Shown here piece by piece: positions 46,001 to 54,051 of a stretch of DNA of 64,000 nucleotides. The notes under the pieces are model-generated. The model saw only the letters and a program-made list of their open reading frames with translations. It searched no databases and had not been told where the DNA came from. A program made the translations under genes and the position numbers. Numbering within the stretch: position 1 is the first letter of the stretch; each line of letters starts with the position of its first letter. The stretch comes from Saccharopolyspora soli. Lineage in GTDB: Bacteria > Actinomycetota > Actinomycetes > Mycobacteriales > Pseudonocardiaceae. The stretch is from positions 87,915-151,914 of the forward strand of contig NZ_JALBWV010000016.1 in assembly GCF_022678645.1 (NCBI RefSeq). Reading direction: 5' to 3'.

Positions 46001-46438
46001 CAGCGTCAGCCCGGTCAGCTTGCCGTAGTCCGACGACGGTGGGTTGGTGCTCAGCAGGTTCGCCGGACCGTTGGTGCGGGCGTCCAGGCTGCGCACCGAC
46101 GCGCACGGCACATCGGTTTGCAGCCACACCGGCGAGTAGCTGACCAGCGGCGCCGACACCGATTTGGTGCCCTCTGCGGTCGGCCACTTCAGCGTCGTGA
46201 CGTTGTAGTTGACCGGAAGAAACGGCACCGCCAGGGCGAGCGCCGTGCCGAGCAGTCCCAGGACCGACGCGAACAGCTTCAGCCGCTTGGCTGACGGTTG
46301 CCGACGGATCGTCTCGGTGTGCGCCGAAGCATCGACCGTTCGGCGGCTTTCTTCCTGGCCACTGAGCACGATTGGAGAATAGTAGTTGCTGGTCCCGGCC
46401 CTTTCGCGGCATTCCGCAGGTGTGCAAATGGCCACCAT
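43061..46438 (-). CDS. Emb-family arabinosyltransferase, copy 4 (EmbC-like)
   Basis: The largest Emb copy (1125 residues) and the one closest in sequence to mycobacterial EmbC/B. The loop around residue 300 reads MTSDDGYILNIARARESFGYIS then NYYRWFGVPEAPFGW, and TPTKWSHHFGIFAAFGG lies near residue 595. The N-terminal anchor follows a cytosolic stretch; the extracytoplasmic domain after the first helix has LPVNYNVTTLKWPTAEG. The C-terminal carbohydrate-binding region carries a longer acidic loop (EEPDWKPPHQF) and an acidic tail. The GTG at 46369 is an alternative start (1102 residues). Transcribed alone, upstream of the citrate-synthase-like gene's 3' end. Confidence 0.92.
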   Translation of the reverse strand: MVAICTPAECRERAGTSNYYSPIVLSGQEESRRTVDASAHTETIRRQPSAKRLKLFASVLGLLGTALALAVPFLPVNYNVTTLKWPTAEGTKSVSAPLVSYSPVWLQTDVPCASVRSLDARTNGPANLLSTNPPSSDYGKLTGLTLQVDNGHLTLLTKGQQVGTVPLPAGDCSVSLHSDAYGTTASVGDQSLANLRGDQRPQLTGIYSSLNDGIDDVRGLSFEARVDNRYESQATELKIAVMVLAVAAFIGSVICLRRLDVRAGRRPPKLIPSGWWKPTFRDVSVIGALLIWWVIGAMTSDDGYILNIARARESFGYISNYYRWFGVPEAPFGWFYELYSVWVQISTSTPWVRLPALLMGIVSWLLISREVLPRLGQQVRRSNAAGWAAAAVFLAFWLPYNNGLRPEPVVVLFSLLALCAVERSVATGRLMPAALGLVVAALSVGANPHGMVSVLPYIAALKPLFRLLRKRAQEFGWLPILAPIAASGFVILTLVFSDQTWQSIMDATELRTEIGPSQSWYEELSRYNLLFSQTPDGSMTRRFPVLLVMLCLATCAVVLLRRGRIRGAALGPSRRLLAITALSFVVLVLTPTKWSHHFGIFAAFGGALAALTALATSSTVLRSKRNRAAFFAMLMVILAFAATGPNAWWYVSGWGVPWYNMPPQINGHHLSTVFLIIAGIALIVAFIEHLRIDENNPKVVDERFGREEKRSRALRLGTAPLSILCALLVLFELANFGKVIQKQWGSYSLGADNIKQIVGSSCGLSDYVYVETNPQVGMLRVSGTQPGTAAPSEDKEIGIPPKRLEGKEDADQYMRAKMVGFNRPGLPPGDGSDPEEPDWKPPHQFGNDNAPVWGSYDAAGIGTGELRTQWYDLPERARNGEVPVVLSLAGSELGANSVALEFGHDTDHGFLITERKYVVQQPGPAWRDFRFTLGGKSEGATKMRVVATDNALGPNGWVAVSAPRAPQLVNMTDFVGDQPTFVEWTAALVNPCLQLPGVHNGIAEIPKFRVAAGAEVRDIGQGWSSPDAGGPFGWLNVATSMRELPTYLKNNIHRDWGSLYAVDPYEPDALPAQSAMDVHEETHWGTWTPGPTPKTVQLPGDVPSSDDRNDVKGFEPNEEDDDSQQ

Positions 46439-46540
46439 CGCTAACGCCGTGAGCTGCGAACTCAGGTTTCTCTCAGGCCGTTCTAAGTGTCCCGTGACAG
46501 CACAGTTACCAATGCCAGGTCACCCGCGCTAGAGACTGTC

Positions 46541-46663
46541 TTCGAACTCGTTTTGCGTTGCGGTGCGGGTGGCGGAACCTCAGAAGCCTTCTCGGTCCGG
46601 ATCCCCGAGATCAAAGACAGGCACTAACCGCACATGGGTCGCACACCAGCGGCGAAGCCGCTT
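46541..46663 (-). repeat. Dispersed structured repeat, copy C
   Basis: On the minus strand: AGCGGC-TTC-GCCGCT hairpin (46663-46648), a shorter middle, CTCGGGGATCCGGACCGAGAAGG, then CTGAGGTTCCGCCACCCGCACCGCAACGCAAA and a CGAGTTCGAAGAC end. The left arm of the long stem seen in copies A and B is missing. Sits between glfT1 and emb copy 4; no gene is visible in 46439-46759. Confidence 0.65.
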
Positions 46664-46759
46664 TCCGCGCAAATTAACCAACCGCGCGTTCTCGCCACGG
46701 ACCCCAGCACGGCAATTCGCGCGGGCCGCCACCGGACGACCCGCGCGCGTCAATTTCGG

Positions 46760-47674
46760 TCAGCGCCGGAAGAACTTCTCCTGCTGGCCCTGCCGGAGCA
46801 ATCGCAGCCACTCCTTGAATGCCTTCGGATCGCGGCGCTGACCCACGAAGTACAGCCCGAACCGGAGCACCTCCAGCGCGCCGATCTTGCGCATTCCCGG
46901 CTGCGACAGGAGGTAGCCGCGGTTGCGGTAGGTGTAGTAGCGCTTCACCGCGTCCGAGGGGTCCTGGGCGTGGAACCGGCCGCCCAGCATCGGCTTGAAC
47001 TCCGCGGAGCCGTCCGGGTGCAGGAACCGGGTCTTCAGGGTGGTGCCGAAGGGCAGCCCGGAACGCACCACCCGGCGGTGCACCTCCACCTCGTCGCCGC
47101 GGAAGAACAGCCGGTAGTCCGGCACGCCCACCACGTCCAGCGTCGAGGCGCGGAACAGCGCGCCGTTGAACAGCGACGCGATGCCCGGCAGGAAATCGCC
47201 CTCGCCGAGCTCGCTGACCCGCCGCTTCCAGGTCAGGCCGCGGCGCAGCGGGAACGCCAGCTTGTCCGGCGTGTCGATGTTGACCACCACCGGCGACACG
47301 GCGGCCAACCGGCGCTTCTTCGCCACGTCCAGCAGCGTCGCCAGCGCGTGCTCGTCGGCCGGGCGGCCGTCGTCGTCGCCCAGCCACACCCACTCCGCGC
47401 CGATCGAGAGCGCGTGCAGCATGCCGAGCGCGAAACCACCGGCGCCGCCGAGGTTGCGCTGCGAGACCAGGTAGGTGCTGGGGATCGGGCAGTCGGCCAC
47501 CACGTCCTGCGCGGGCTGGTCCGGACCGTTGTCGACCACCACCAGGTGGTCCGGCAGCCGGGTCTGGCTCGCGATGACCTTCAGGGACTCGGCCAGCAGC
47601 TCGCGACGGTGCCTGGTGACGATCACCGCGACTACGGACCCGCCAGGTTGCTGCTGTGCGGAGTCGGTGCTCAT
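46760..47674 (-). CDS. glfT1: Galactofuranosyltransferase GlfT1 (galactan initiation)
   Basis: Adds the first galactofuranose residues to the decaprenyl-PP-GlcNAc-Rha primer. Exactly 304 residues, as in Rv3782. GT2 fold with VAVIVTRHRRELL near residue 15, VVDNGPD, and the metal site WVWLGDDDGRPADEH near residue 95. LFNGALFRASTLDVVG and FFRGDEVEVHRRV follow in the acceptor half. The ATG at 47674 overlaps the wzt stop by 4 nt, so the initiating enzyme is coupled to the exporter ATPase, as in the mycobacterial cluster. Confidence 0.93.
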   Translation of the reverse strand: MSTDSAQQQPGGSVVAVIVTRHRRELLAESLKVIASQTRLPDHLVVVDNGPDQPAQDVVADCPIPSTYLVSQRNLGGAGGFALGMLHALSIGAEWVWLGDDDGRPADEHALATLLDVAKKRRLAAVSPVVVNIDTPDKLAFPLRRGLTWKRRVSELGEGDFLPGIASLFNGALFRASTLDVVGVPDYRLFFRGDEVEVHRRVVRSGLPFGTTLKTRFLHPDGSAEFKPMLGGRFHAQDPSDAVKRYYTYRNRGYLLSQPGMRKIGALEVLRFGLYFVGQRRDPKAFKEWLRLLRQGQQEKFFRR

Positions 47675-48489
47675 GAGCTTTCTCTGCTCCCGATCGAGGC
47701 CGCGGACTCGCCGATCCGGGCCAGGGTTTCCTCACTCAGGTGCTCGAAGGGGTCATACCCCTTGTAGTGGGTCAGCACCTCGCGCAGCGAGCCCTGCTCG
47801 CGCATCCCGCCCTTGTCCATCCAGATGGCGGTGCTGCACAGCTCGATCAGGAACTCGTCGGAGTGCGAGGCGAAGACCAGGATGCCGGACCGCTTGACCA
47901 GGTCGTTGAGCCGGTCGCGGGCCTTCTCCAGGAACTCGGCGTCCACCGCGCCGATGCCCTCGTCCAGGATCAGGATCTCCGGGTCGATCGAGGTCACCAC
48001 GCCCAGCGCCAGCCGTACCCGCATACCGGTGGAGTAGGTGCGCAGCGGCATCGCCAGGTAGTCGCCGAGCTCGGTGAACTCGGCGATGTCGTCGATCCGC
48101 TTCTCCATCTCCTTGCGGGTCATGCCGAGGAACAGGCCGCGGATGATGATGTTCTCGAACCCGGAGATCTCCGGGTCCATGCCCACGCCGAGGTCGAACA
48201 CCGGCGCGACCTTGCCGACCACCCGAGCGCTGCCGCGCGTCGGCTCGTAGATGCCGCTTAGCAGGCGCAGCAGGGTGGACTTCCCCGCGCCGTTGTGGCC
48301 GACCAGGGCGACCCGGTCGCCGTGCCGCAGCGACAGGTTGATGTCGTGCAGCGCCTCGATGATCGGCACCCGGCTGTCGGTGCCGATCTTGCCGCCCGCC
48401 TTGCCGAGCACGGCCTTCTTCAGCGACCGGGACTTCGCGTCGAAGATCGGGAAGTCGACCGCTGCGTTCCAGACATCAATGCTGACCAC
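47671..48489 (-). CDS. wzt: ABC exporter ATPase for lipid-linked galactan (Wzt/RfbE type)
   Basis: Nucleotide-binding subunit, 272 residues (Rv3781 has 273). Walker A GHNGAGKST near residue 64, signature YSTGMRVRLA near residue 150, and Walker B ILILDEGIGAVDAEF near residue 168, followed by the switch His in FASHSDE. There is no C-terminal carbohydrate-binding domain of the kind found in O9a-type Wzt, so export is probably not coupled to chain-end recognition. It starts 17 nt downstream of the permease gene. Confidence 0.93.
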   Translation of the reverse strand: MVSIDVWNAAVDFPIFDAKSRSLKKAVLGKAGGKIGTDSRVPIIEALHDINLSLRHGDRVALVGHNGAGKSTLLRLLSGIYEPTRGSARVVGKVAPVFDLGVGMDPEISGFENIIIRGLFLGMTRKEMEKRIDDIAEFTELGDYLAMPLRTYSTGMRVRLALGVVTSIDPEILILDEGIGAVDAEFLEKARDRLNDLVKRSGILVFASHSDEFLIELCSTAIWMDKGGMREQGSLREVLTHYKGYDPFEHLSEETLARIGESAASIGSRESS

Positions 48490-48505
48490 GGTTGTTCGGC
48501 CTCAC

Positions 48506-49369
48506 TCAGACCCAGTAGGAGACACGGGAACGGTAATTGCGCAGGACAACCAGGGCCAACACCCAGCCCACCACGGTGATCACGCCGACCACCAACCAGT
48601 GGTGCCACACGATCGGCGAGCCGAGCATCGGCTGCCGGATGATCTCCAGGAAGTGCATGAACGGGTTGATCTCGGCGAGCTTGGCGCGTTCCGCGATCGC
48701 CGGGTCCGGGTTCGCCCTGAACTCGTCGTAATTCCACACGATCGGCGTCATGAAGAACATCAGCTGCACGACGCTCTGGGTCACCGGTGGGATGTCCCGG
48801 AACCGGGTCGAGATGGTGCCCACGACGAGGATCACCCAGGCGCCGTTGAGCGCCAGCACGGCGAACGCCGGGATCGCGAGCAGCGAGGCCAGCGTGAGCG
48901 GTTTGGGGAAGACCAACAGCAGCACGAAGTAAACGACGAGGTTGTGCGCGAAGAAGAGCACCTGCCGCCACAACAACCGGAGCACGTGGATCGACACCGG
49001 CGAGGGCAGCTGCTTGATCAGCCCTTCGTTCGAGATGAAGACCTCGGCGCCTTCGTTGACGCAGTTGGAGATGAAACCCCAGATGATGAAGCCGACCGCC
49101 AGGTACGGCAGGTGCTGTTCCAGCTTCATGTTGAACAGCTGCGAGTACAGCAGGCCGAGCGCGGTGCACGTCACGGCCATGCTGATGGTGATCCACAGCG
49201 GACCGATGACCGAGCGTCGATAGCGCTGCTTGATGTCCTGCCAGCCGAGGTGCGCCCACAGCTGTCTCTGCCCGAGCGCGTCGCGGATGTCCTTGAAGGC
49301 TTTTTGCCAGGTTTGCGACGAGGTCTCGGGCGGGGCTGGTGGTCTGTCTACCGTGCTTGTGGCCTGCAC
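48506..49369 (-). CDS. wzm: ABC-2 exporter permease for lipid-linked galactan (Wzm/RfbD type)
   Basis: A 287-residue permease with six predicted helices. It begins with a cytosolic segment holding HLGWQDIKQRYRRSVIGPLWITIS near residue 40, the usual amphipathic entry of Wzm proteins. GFIIWGFISNCVNEGAEVFISNEGLIKQLPSP and MTPIVWNYDEF are further family landmarks. With wzt it should move the undecorated lipid-linked galactan across the membrane before arabinosylation. GTG start at 49369. First gene of wzm-wzt-glfT1. Confidence 0.93.
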   Translation of the reverse strand: MQATSTVDRPPAPPETSSQTWQKAFKDIRDALGQRQLWAHLGWQDIKQRYRRSVIGPLWITISMAVTCTALGLLYSQLFNMKLEQHLPYLAVGFIIWGFISNCVNEGAEVFISNEGLIKQLPSPVSIHVLRLLWRQVLFFAHNLVVYFVLLLVFPKPLTLASLLAIPAFAVLALNGAWVILVVGTISTRFRDIPPVTQSVVQLMFFMTPIVWNYDEFRANPDPAIAERAKLAEINPFMHFLEIIRQPMLGSPIVWHHWLVVGVITVVGWVLALVVLRNYRSRVSYWV

Positions 49370-49479
49370 AGTGCGTCAGCGTACCGATCGATGGGACGTC
49401 GTCCGGCCTTGGGCTTGACTCGCAGGCGTAGGCACCACGTAACGCCCAGTACCCGACCTGCCCTGTGCAGGCACGAGCG

Positions 49480-50010
49480 TCACAGGTACTGGCCGGTGCT
49501 GCGGGGCTGGCTGGTGTCGGCTTCGCCACTGCTGCCCATCGGCAGGCCGCGGCGCATCTGCTCCAGTTGCGCGCGGGCCGCCATCTGCTGGGCGAACAGC
49601 GCCGTCTGCAAGCCGTGGAACAGGCCCTCCAACCAGCCCACCAGCTGAGCCTGGGCGATCCGCAGCTCCGATTCGGAGGGCGTCTCGTCCTGGGCGAACG
49701 GCAGCGACAGCCGCTCCAGCTCCTCGATGAGTTCCGGTGCCAGGCCCTGCTCCAGCTCGCGGATCGAGGACTGGTGGATCTCCTTGAGGCGGCTGCGGCT
49801 GGCCTCGTCCAGCGGCGCCGCCCGGACCTCCTCCAGCAGCTGCTTGATCATGGTGCCGATGCGCATCACCTTGGCGGGCTGTTCGACCAGGTCGTTGATG
49901 TCCTCGCCGCGCTCCGGCAGGTCCTCGGCCTGCCCCGCGGCCCCGACCGGCTTGCCGTCCTCGCCGACCACGAACACCTGCGGCCTGCCCTCACTCTGAT
50001 CGTGGCTCAT
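49480..50010 (-). CDS. bpa: Bacterial proteasome activator Bpa
   Basis: ATP-independent ring-forming activator of the 20S proteasome (Rv3780 family), 176 residues. An N-terminal flexible part leads to the helical core (VMRIGTMIKQLLEEVRAAPLDEASRSRLKEIH, LAPELIEELERLSLPF, LVGWLEGLFHGLQTALFAQQMAARAQLEQMRRG). The C-terminus GQYL is the HbYX-like tail that docks into the proteasome alpha ring. ATG at 50010. The gene sits beside wzm as in mycobacteria. Implies that the genome also encodes prcBA. Confidence 0.95.
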   Translation of the reverse strand: MSHDQSEGRPQVFVVGEDGKPVGAAGQAEDLPERGEDINDLVEQPAKVMRIGTMIKQLLEEVRAAPLDEASRSRLKEIHQSSIRELEQGLAPELIEELERLSLPFAQDETPSESELRIAQAQLVGWLEGLFHGLQTALFAQQMAARAQLEQMRRGLPMGSSGEADTSQPRSTGQYL

Positions 50011-50040
50011 ATCTCCATCCTGGCTCAAATCCGGTCTTCC

Positions 50041-50196
50041 AAGCTCGTTTTGCGTGGCGATGCGGGTAGCGGCCCCCTGCGGGAGTTGCTGTCGCCATCT
50101 CGGTCCGGGATGCCCGACATCATGCATGTCCATACACCATGCCGAGGTCGTCCCCCCAGAGCGGACCCGCAGTCCATCGCCCAGCGGCCTCGCCGC
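50041..50196 (-). repeat. Dispersed structured repeat, copy D
   Basis: Minus strand: GCGGC-GAG-GCCGC hairpin (50196-50184), GACTGCGGG, then ATGGACATGCATGATGTCGG, GCATCCCGGACCGAG, CTCCCGCAG and the tail CCGCTACCCGCATCGCCACGCAAAACGAG. More diverged than copies A-C. It covers the promoter region between bpa and the class V aminotransferase-fold gene; no gene is seen in 50011-50307. Confidence 0.6.
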
Positions 50197-50307
50197 GTGC
50201 CTGACGTCACAGTCCCGTTGAGGACGGTGTGCCGACATGCGGCGCGAGTGATGCGATATCGACCACCCGGCAGCGAGATCGAGACGCCTCCTCCGTACGG
50301 TGTCCAC

Positions 50308-51507
50308 ATGGCGTTCGACGTCGCAGCGGTTCGCGGGCTCTTCCCCGCGCTCGGCGACGGGTGGGTGCACCTGGACGCTCCGGCGGGCATGCAGGTTCCT
50401 GAGCAAGTGGCGACCGCGGCGTCCACCGCGCTGCGAGCCCCGGTATCCGGTCCGGGCGGGATCTTCCCCGCGTCGCAGCGCGCCGAGGCGATCGTGGAAG
50501 CCGCTCGTCGGGCTATTGCCGACCTGGTGGGTGCGAATCCGGCCGGGGTGGTGCTCGGCCCGAACTCGGCCGTGCTGCTGCAACGGCTCGCCGACGCGCT
50601 CGGCGACGGCTGGATGATCGGGGACGACGTGGTCGTCTCCCGGTTGGACCACCCGTCCAACGTCGCGCCGTGGCAGCGCGCGGCGCAGCGCTCCGGGGGC
50701 TCGGTGCGCTGGGCCGAGGTGGACATCGAGACCTGCGAGTTGCCCACCTGGCAGTACCAGGAGTTGGTCACCCCGCGGACGAAAGTCGTCGCGATCACCG
50801 CCGCGTCCGGTGCGGTCGGAACTCGGCCGGACGTGCGCCCGGCGGCTGAGGCCGCGGCCGAGCACGGTGCGTTGGTCGTGGTGGACGCTGCGGCCGCGGC
50901 GCCGTTCGTGCCGTTGGACATCACCACGATGGGCGCGGACGTGGTGGCGGTGAACGCTTCGGCGTGGGGTGGGCCACCGGTGGGTGCGCTGGTGTTCCGG
51001 GACGCGGCGATGCTCGACCAGTTGCCGTCGGTGGCGTTGGAGTCCGGCGCGCGCGGACCCGAGCGGCTGGAGCTCGGCCCGCACGCCTACCCGCTGCTGG
51101 CCGGGCTGGTGGCGTCGGTGGACTACCTCGCGGGGCTGGACGATTCGGCGGTCGGGCCGCGCCGCGAGCGGCTGCTGACCTCGCTGGGCTCGGTGAAGTC
51201 GTACCAGGCCGGGCTGCTGGCGAACCTGACCAACGGGCTGCGGCGGATGCACCACGTGATGGTGATCGGCGATGCGATGCGCCGGGTGCCCTCGATGGCG
51301 TTCACGGTCAACGGGGTGAAGGCGGTGGACGCGGTCGAGCACCTAGCGGAGCGAGGGGTCTGCGCCTTCGCGGACCCCGGCACGCACGGGGTGTTCGCGG
51401 TGCTCGGTGTGGGCGAGGTCGGCGGCGCGGTCCGAGTCGGCTTGGCGCACTACACCAACGCCTCGGAAGTCGACCAACTCGTCCGAGCCGTCGCCGACCT
51501 CAACTGA
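50308..51507 (+). CDS. Class V aminotransferase-fold (cysteine desulfurase-like) protein
   Basis: A 399-residue protein of the NifS/SufS-like fold (Rv3778c type by context). VVSRLDHPSNVAPW near residue 112 matches the HHSN segment of desulfurases and LVVVDAAAAAPF near 190 the cofactor-binding Asp region. At the place of the Schiff-base lysine (usually SGHKMYGP) it reads NASAWGGPP near residue 217, with no Lys. A normal PLP internal aldimine therefore seems impossible. The role may be non-catalytic or use another chemistry. ATG at 50308. Divergent from bpa across repeat copy D. Confidence 0.8.
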   Translation: MAFDVAAVRGLFPALGDGWVHLDAPAGMQVPEQVATAASTALRAPVSGPGGIFPASQRAEAIVEAARRAIADLVGANPAGVVLGPNSAVLLQRLADALGDGWMIGDDVVVSRLDHPSNVAPWQRAAQRSGGSVRWAEVDIETCELPTWQYQELVTPRTKVVAITAASGAVGTRPDVRPAAEAAAEHGALVVVDAAAAAPFVPLDITTMGADVVAVNASAWGGPPVGALVFRDAAMLDQLPSVALESGARGPERLELGPHAYPLLAGLVASVDYLAGLDDSAVGPRRERLLTSLGSVKSYQAGLLANLTNGLRRMHHVMVIGDAMRRVPSMAFTVNGVKAVDAVEHLAERGVCAFADPGTHGVFAVLGVGEVGGAVRVGLAHYTNASEVDQLVRAVADLN

Positions 51508-51520
51508 GCAACCGAGCCCG

Positions 51521-51601
51521 CGCTCAGCGGCGGGCTTGCGCTCGACCCTGCCGCTGCGGCCGCCACCCGCACCGCCGCGCAAGACGACCCGCGCACCCTC
51601 C
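51521..51601 (+). repeat. Dispersed structured repeat, copy E (short form)
   Basis: CAGCGGCGGG pairs with CCTGCCGCTG (9 of 10), followed by the family tail GCCGCCACCCGCACCGCCGCGCAA and ACCCGCGCACCCTC, the last block shared with copy A. The middle part is absent. It lies between convergent genes and may act as a terminator. Confidence 0.6.
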
Positions 51602-52626
51602 TAGTGGTGGGGAAGTTTGATGTCCAGCGAGTACAGCCGGGTGGTCTGCACGGGGTTCTCGTTGTCATCGCTGACCAGCAGCACTTGCAGTCGTCCGCCG
51701 GGCGCCTCGTGCTGCACGGTCATGCCCTCGATGTTGTCGAGCAGGGGGTTGGGCTGCGGCTGCTTCGCGGTGGCCCCCAGCGTTGGGCAGCCTTGCAGGT
51801 CGACGAGCGGGGTCTTGTGCACCAGCCGTGCGTCCGACGAGGTCAGGGAATCGATGCCGGTGACGTCCGTCGCGCCGTGCGGATCGGCGAGGTAGAGGCG
51901 GATGGTGTTGCCGACGCCCTCGGTGAACCCGCGCTCAAGCACCAGCAGGCGACCATCGCCGACCGCGGTCACCTCGGCCACGCCCAGCCCTTGATCGACT
52001 TGGTAACCGTACTGGTCCGCGAGCGTGAACCCGGCACTTCCGCGTGACCAGGTCTGGAACCGCACGAGATCGGCTTGGTCACCGGAGAGCGCATCCTCCA
52101 TGGAGGCGACCAGGGTCCTGCCACCTGGCTGGAGGGTGAGCCCTTCGAACGTCGCGTTCTCGGTGCTGCGGCCCGCGGGTGCGACACGCAGCACGTCCGG
52201 CACCGGAAGATCGCCCAGCAGCGTGCCGTCCGGGGCGTAGCGGCGCACGGACGGCTCGACTTCGGAAGTGATCAGCCGGGTGCCGTCCGGATCGATGGCG
52301 AGCCCTTCACTGTCCAGCGGTCGGCCCTGTTCGTCGGCCAGTGGCACCACATCCACCGGCTGTTTCGTGGTCCGGTCGAGGGAGAACAGCTCCGAGCGGT
52401 CGGACAGGGCGAGGATGTCGCCGTCCGGGGCGGCGGACAGGGCCGAAAAGTTGCCCACGTAGGCACCGTTGAAGTTCGTCTTGTCGAGCGCGTCGGAGAA
52501 CGATTCGATGTTCACCCAGCGCGAGCACGAGTGTGTCGCCGGTGCGGCTGTTGCTACCTGCGGAACGGCAAGGCCGCAGGCGAGAAGAACGCCCGCGGCG
52601 AGCGTCGCGGTGGTGCGATTGGCCAT
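51601..52626 (-). CDS. Secreted phytase-like (esterase-like activity of phytase family) protein
   Basis: A 341-residue exported protein. Signal peptide to about residue 28 (ATAAP). The body is a beta-propeller-like series: NFSALSAAPDGDILALSDRSELFSLDR, LDSEGLAIDPDGTRLITSEVEPSVRRY, NATFEGLTLQPGGRTLVASMEDALSG and LLDNIEGMTVQHE. These blocks define the phytase-like Pfam family, which is largely uncharacterised. Substrate unknown; a phosphoester hydrolase or a surface-binding propeller are both possible. It ends beside repeat copy E. Confidence 0.8.
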   Translation of the reverse strand: MANRTTATLAAGVLLACGLAVPQVATAAPATHSCSRWVNIESFSDALDKTNFNGAYVGNFSALSAAPDGDILALSDRSELFSLDRTTKQPVDVVPLADEQGRPLDSEGLAIDPDGTRLITSEVEPSVRRYAPDGTLLGDLPVPDVLRVAPAGRSTENATFEGLTLQPGGRTLVASMEDALSGDQADLVRFQTWSRGSAGFTLADQYGYQVDQGLGVAEVTAVGDGRLLVLERGFTEGVGNTIRLYLADPHGATDVTGIDSLTSSDARLVHKTPLVDLQGCPTLGATAKQPQPNPLLDNIEGMTVQHEAPGGRLQVLLVSDDNENPVQTTRLYSLDIKLPHH

Positions 52627-52809
52627 GGCGGAGAAGCTATCACCGGCGAAGATTCCCGATTCCCGAAGGAGATCAGCAACACCATCAATTCCCTAGCGCT
52701 TTCCCTGCCCTGGCAAGGGCTTTGATCCGCACGACATCGGACGTTCCGCCCCGAAAAGCCGCTCCATCCACCGCGGGAACCGCGGCGGCCCCACCCCCGA
52801 TCGAGTGAT

Positions 52810-52860
52810 GAGTGAGGGGCACCCTTTACCAAGTAAGTTGGTAAAGGGTGCCCCTCACTC
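52810..52860. terminator. Long perfect hairpin
   Basis: GAGTGAGGGGCACCCTTTACC and its exact complement flank a short AAGTAAGTT loop, giving a stem of about 23 bp. It lies 28 nt past the stop of the quinone oxidoreductase gene and upstream of the phytase-like gene. Works as a terminator in either direction. The rest of 52627-52887 shows no gene. Confidence 0.8.
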
Positions 52861-52887
52861 GGGTATTTCGCACCCGATCAGGTGGCG

Positions 52888-53865
52888 TCAGCGGACCAGC
52901 AGGATCTTGCCCCGGACGTCGCCCGCTTCGAGCATCGCGTGCGCTCGCGCCGCCTCGCGCAGCGGCACCCGCTCGTGCACCAGCGTCCGCACCTCGCCCG
53001 CCTCGACCAGCGGCCACAGCTTCTGCCGCGCGGCTGCGACGATCGCCGCCTTGCCGTTCGGACCCTCCACCGGCCGCCCGCGCAACCCGAGCACCGAGAT
53101 CCGCAGCCGCTTGACCAGCATTTTGCCCATGTCCAACTCGGCCTTCCGGCCGCCCTGCAGACCGATGACGGCCAGGTGCCCGTCGGCAGCCAGTGCCGAG
53201 AGGTTGCGGTCCAAATAGGACGCGCCCATGTTGTCCAGGATGACGTTCGCCCCGCCGTGCTCCTTGACGATCGAGACGAAGTCCTCGTCGCGGTAGTTGA
53301 TGACCGGATCCGCTCCCAGGTCGGCGCACAGCTGCCGACTCGCGGCCGATCCGGCGGTCGCCGCCACCCGCGCGCCGAGCGCCTTGCCGACCTGGATCGC
53401 GCACGTGCCGATGCCACCGGCACCGCCGTGCACCAGCAGCAGCTGTCCACTCTGGAGCCCGGCTTCCAGCACGACGTTGGACCACACGGTGCAGCCGACC
53501 TCGGGTAATCCCGCCGCTTCCACGAGGTCCACCCCGGCGGGTTTGGGCAGCACCTGCGCGGCGGGGACAACCACCCGTTCGGCGTAACCACCACCGGCGA
53601 GCAGCGCGCAAACCTCGTCGCCGACCTGCCAATCCGCCACGCCCGCGCCGATTTCGGCGATGGTGCCGGAGCATTCCAGCCCGAGGATCTCGCTGGCGCC
53701 CTTCGGCGGCGGGTAGTTGCCCTCCCGTTGGCTCAGGTCAGCGCGGTTGACCGCGCTGGCGGCGACGTCGATGAGCACCTCGCCCGGCCCCGGCCGCGGG
53801 TCGGGATGTTCGGTCCATTCCAGCACGTCCGGTTCGCCCGGCTCACGGATCGAGATCGCGTACAT
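52888..53865 (-). CDS. NADPH:quinone oxidoreductase, MDR superfamily (PIG3-like)
   Basis: A 325-residue zinc-free medium-chain reductase. The N-terminal catalytic domain has VNRADLSQREGNYPPP near residue 40 and ILGLECSGTIAEIG near 60. The Rossmann domain has VHGGAGGIGTCAIQVGKALGARV near residue 143 and VILDNMGASYLDRN near 205, as in TP53I3/QOR. The ATG at 53865 fits the family N-terminus MYAISIREPGEPDVL; much longer in-frame openings upstream are not coding. M. tuberculosis has an oxidoreductase (Rv3777) at the same place near Rv3778c. Substrate is probably a quinone or enone. Confidence 0.9.
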   Translation of the reverse strand: MYAISIREPGEPDVLEWTEHPDPRPGPGEVLIDVAASAVNRADLSQREGNYPPPKGASEILGLECSGTIAEIGAGVADWQVGDEVCALLAGGGYAERVVVPAAQVLPKPAGVDLVEAAGLPEVGCTVWSNVVLEAGLQSGQLLLVHGGAGGIGTCAIQVGKALGARVAATAGSAASRQLCADLGADPVINYRDEDFVSIVKEHGGANVILDNMGASYLDRNLSALAADGHLAVIGLQGGRKAELDMGKMLVKRLRISVLGLRGRPVEGPNGKAAIVAAARQKLWPLVEAGEVRTLVHERVPLREAARAHAMLEAGDVRGKILLVR

Positions 53866-54051
53866 GACCTCGACGGTAGTCAGCCCGCCGCGATCCGCAC
53901 CGCGCGGTGCGGAAAACCGTTGGGAGCCGGACAATGCGGGAAAAATGGGAAAGAGTTCCTGCTTCTTAACTCTTCTCCGTCCAGGCTTGACTTCGCAGAG
54001 TGATCCTCTCAAGGCTTGCCAACAAAGAATCCACTCGAAGCGGGGAGCACG

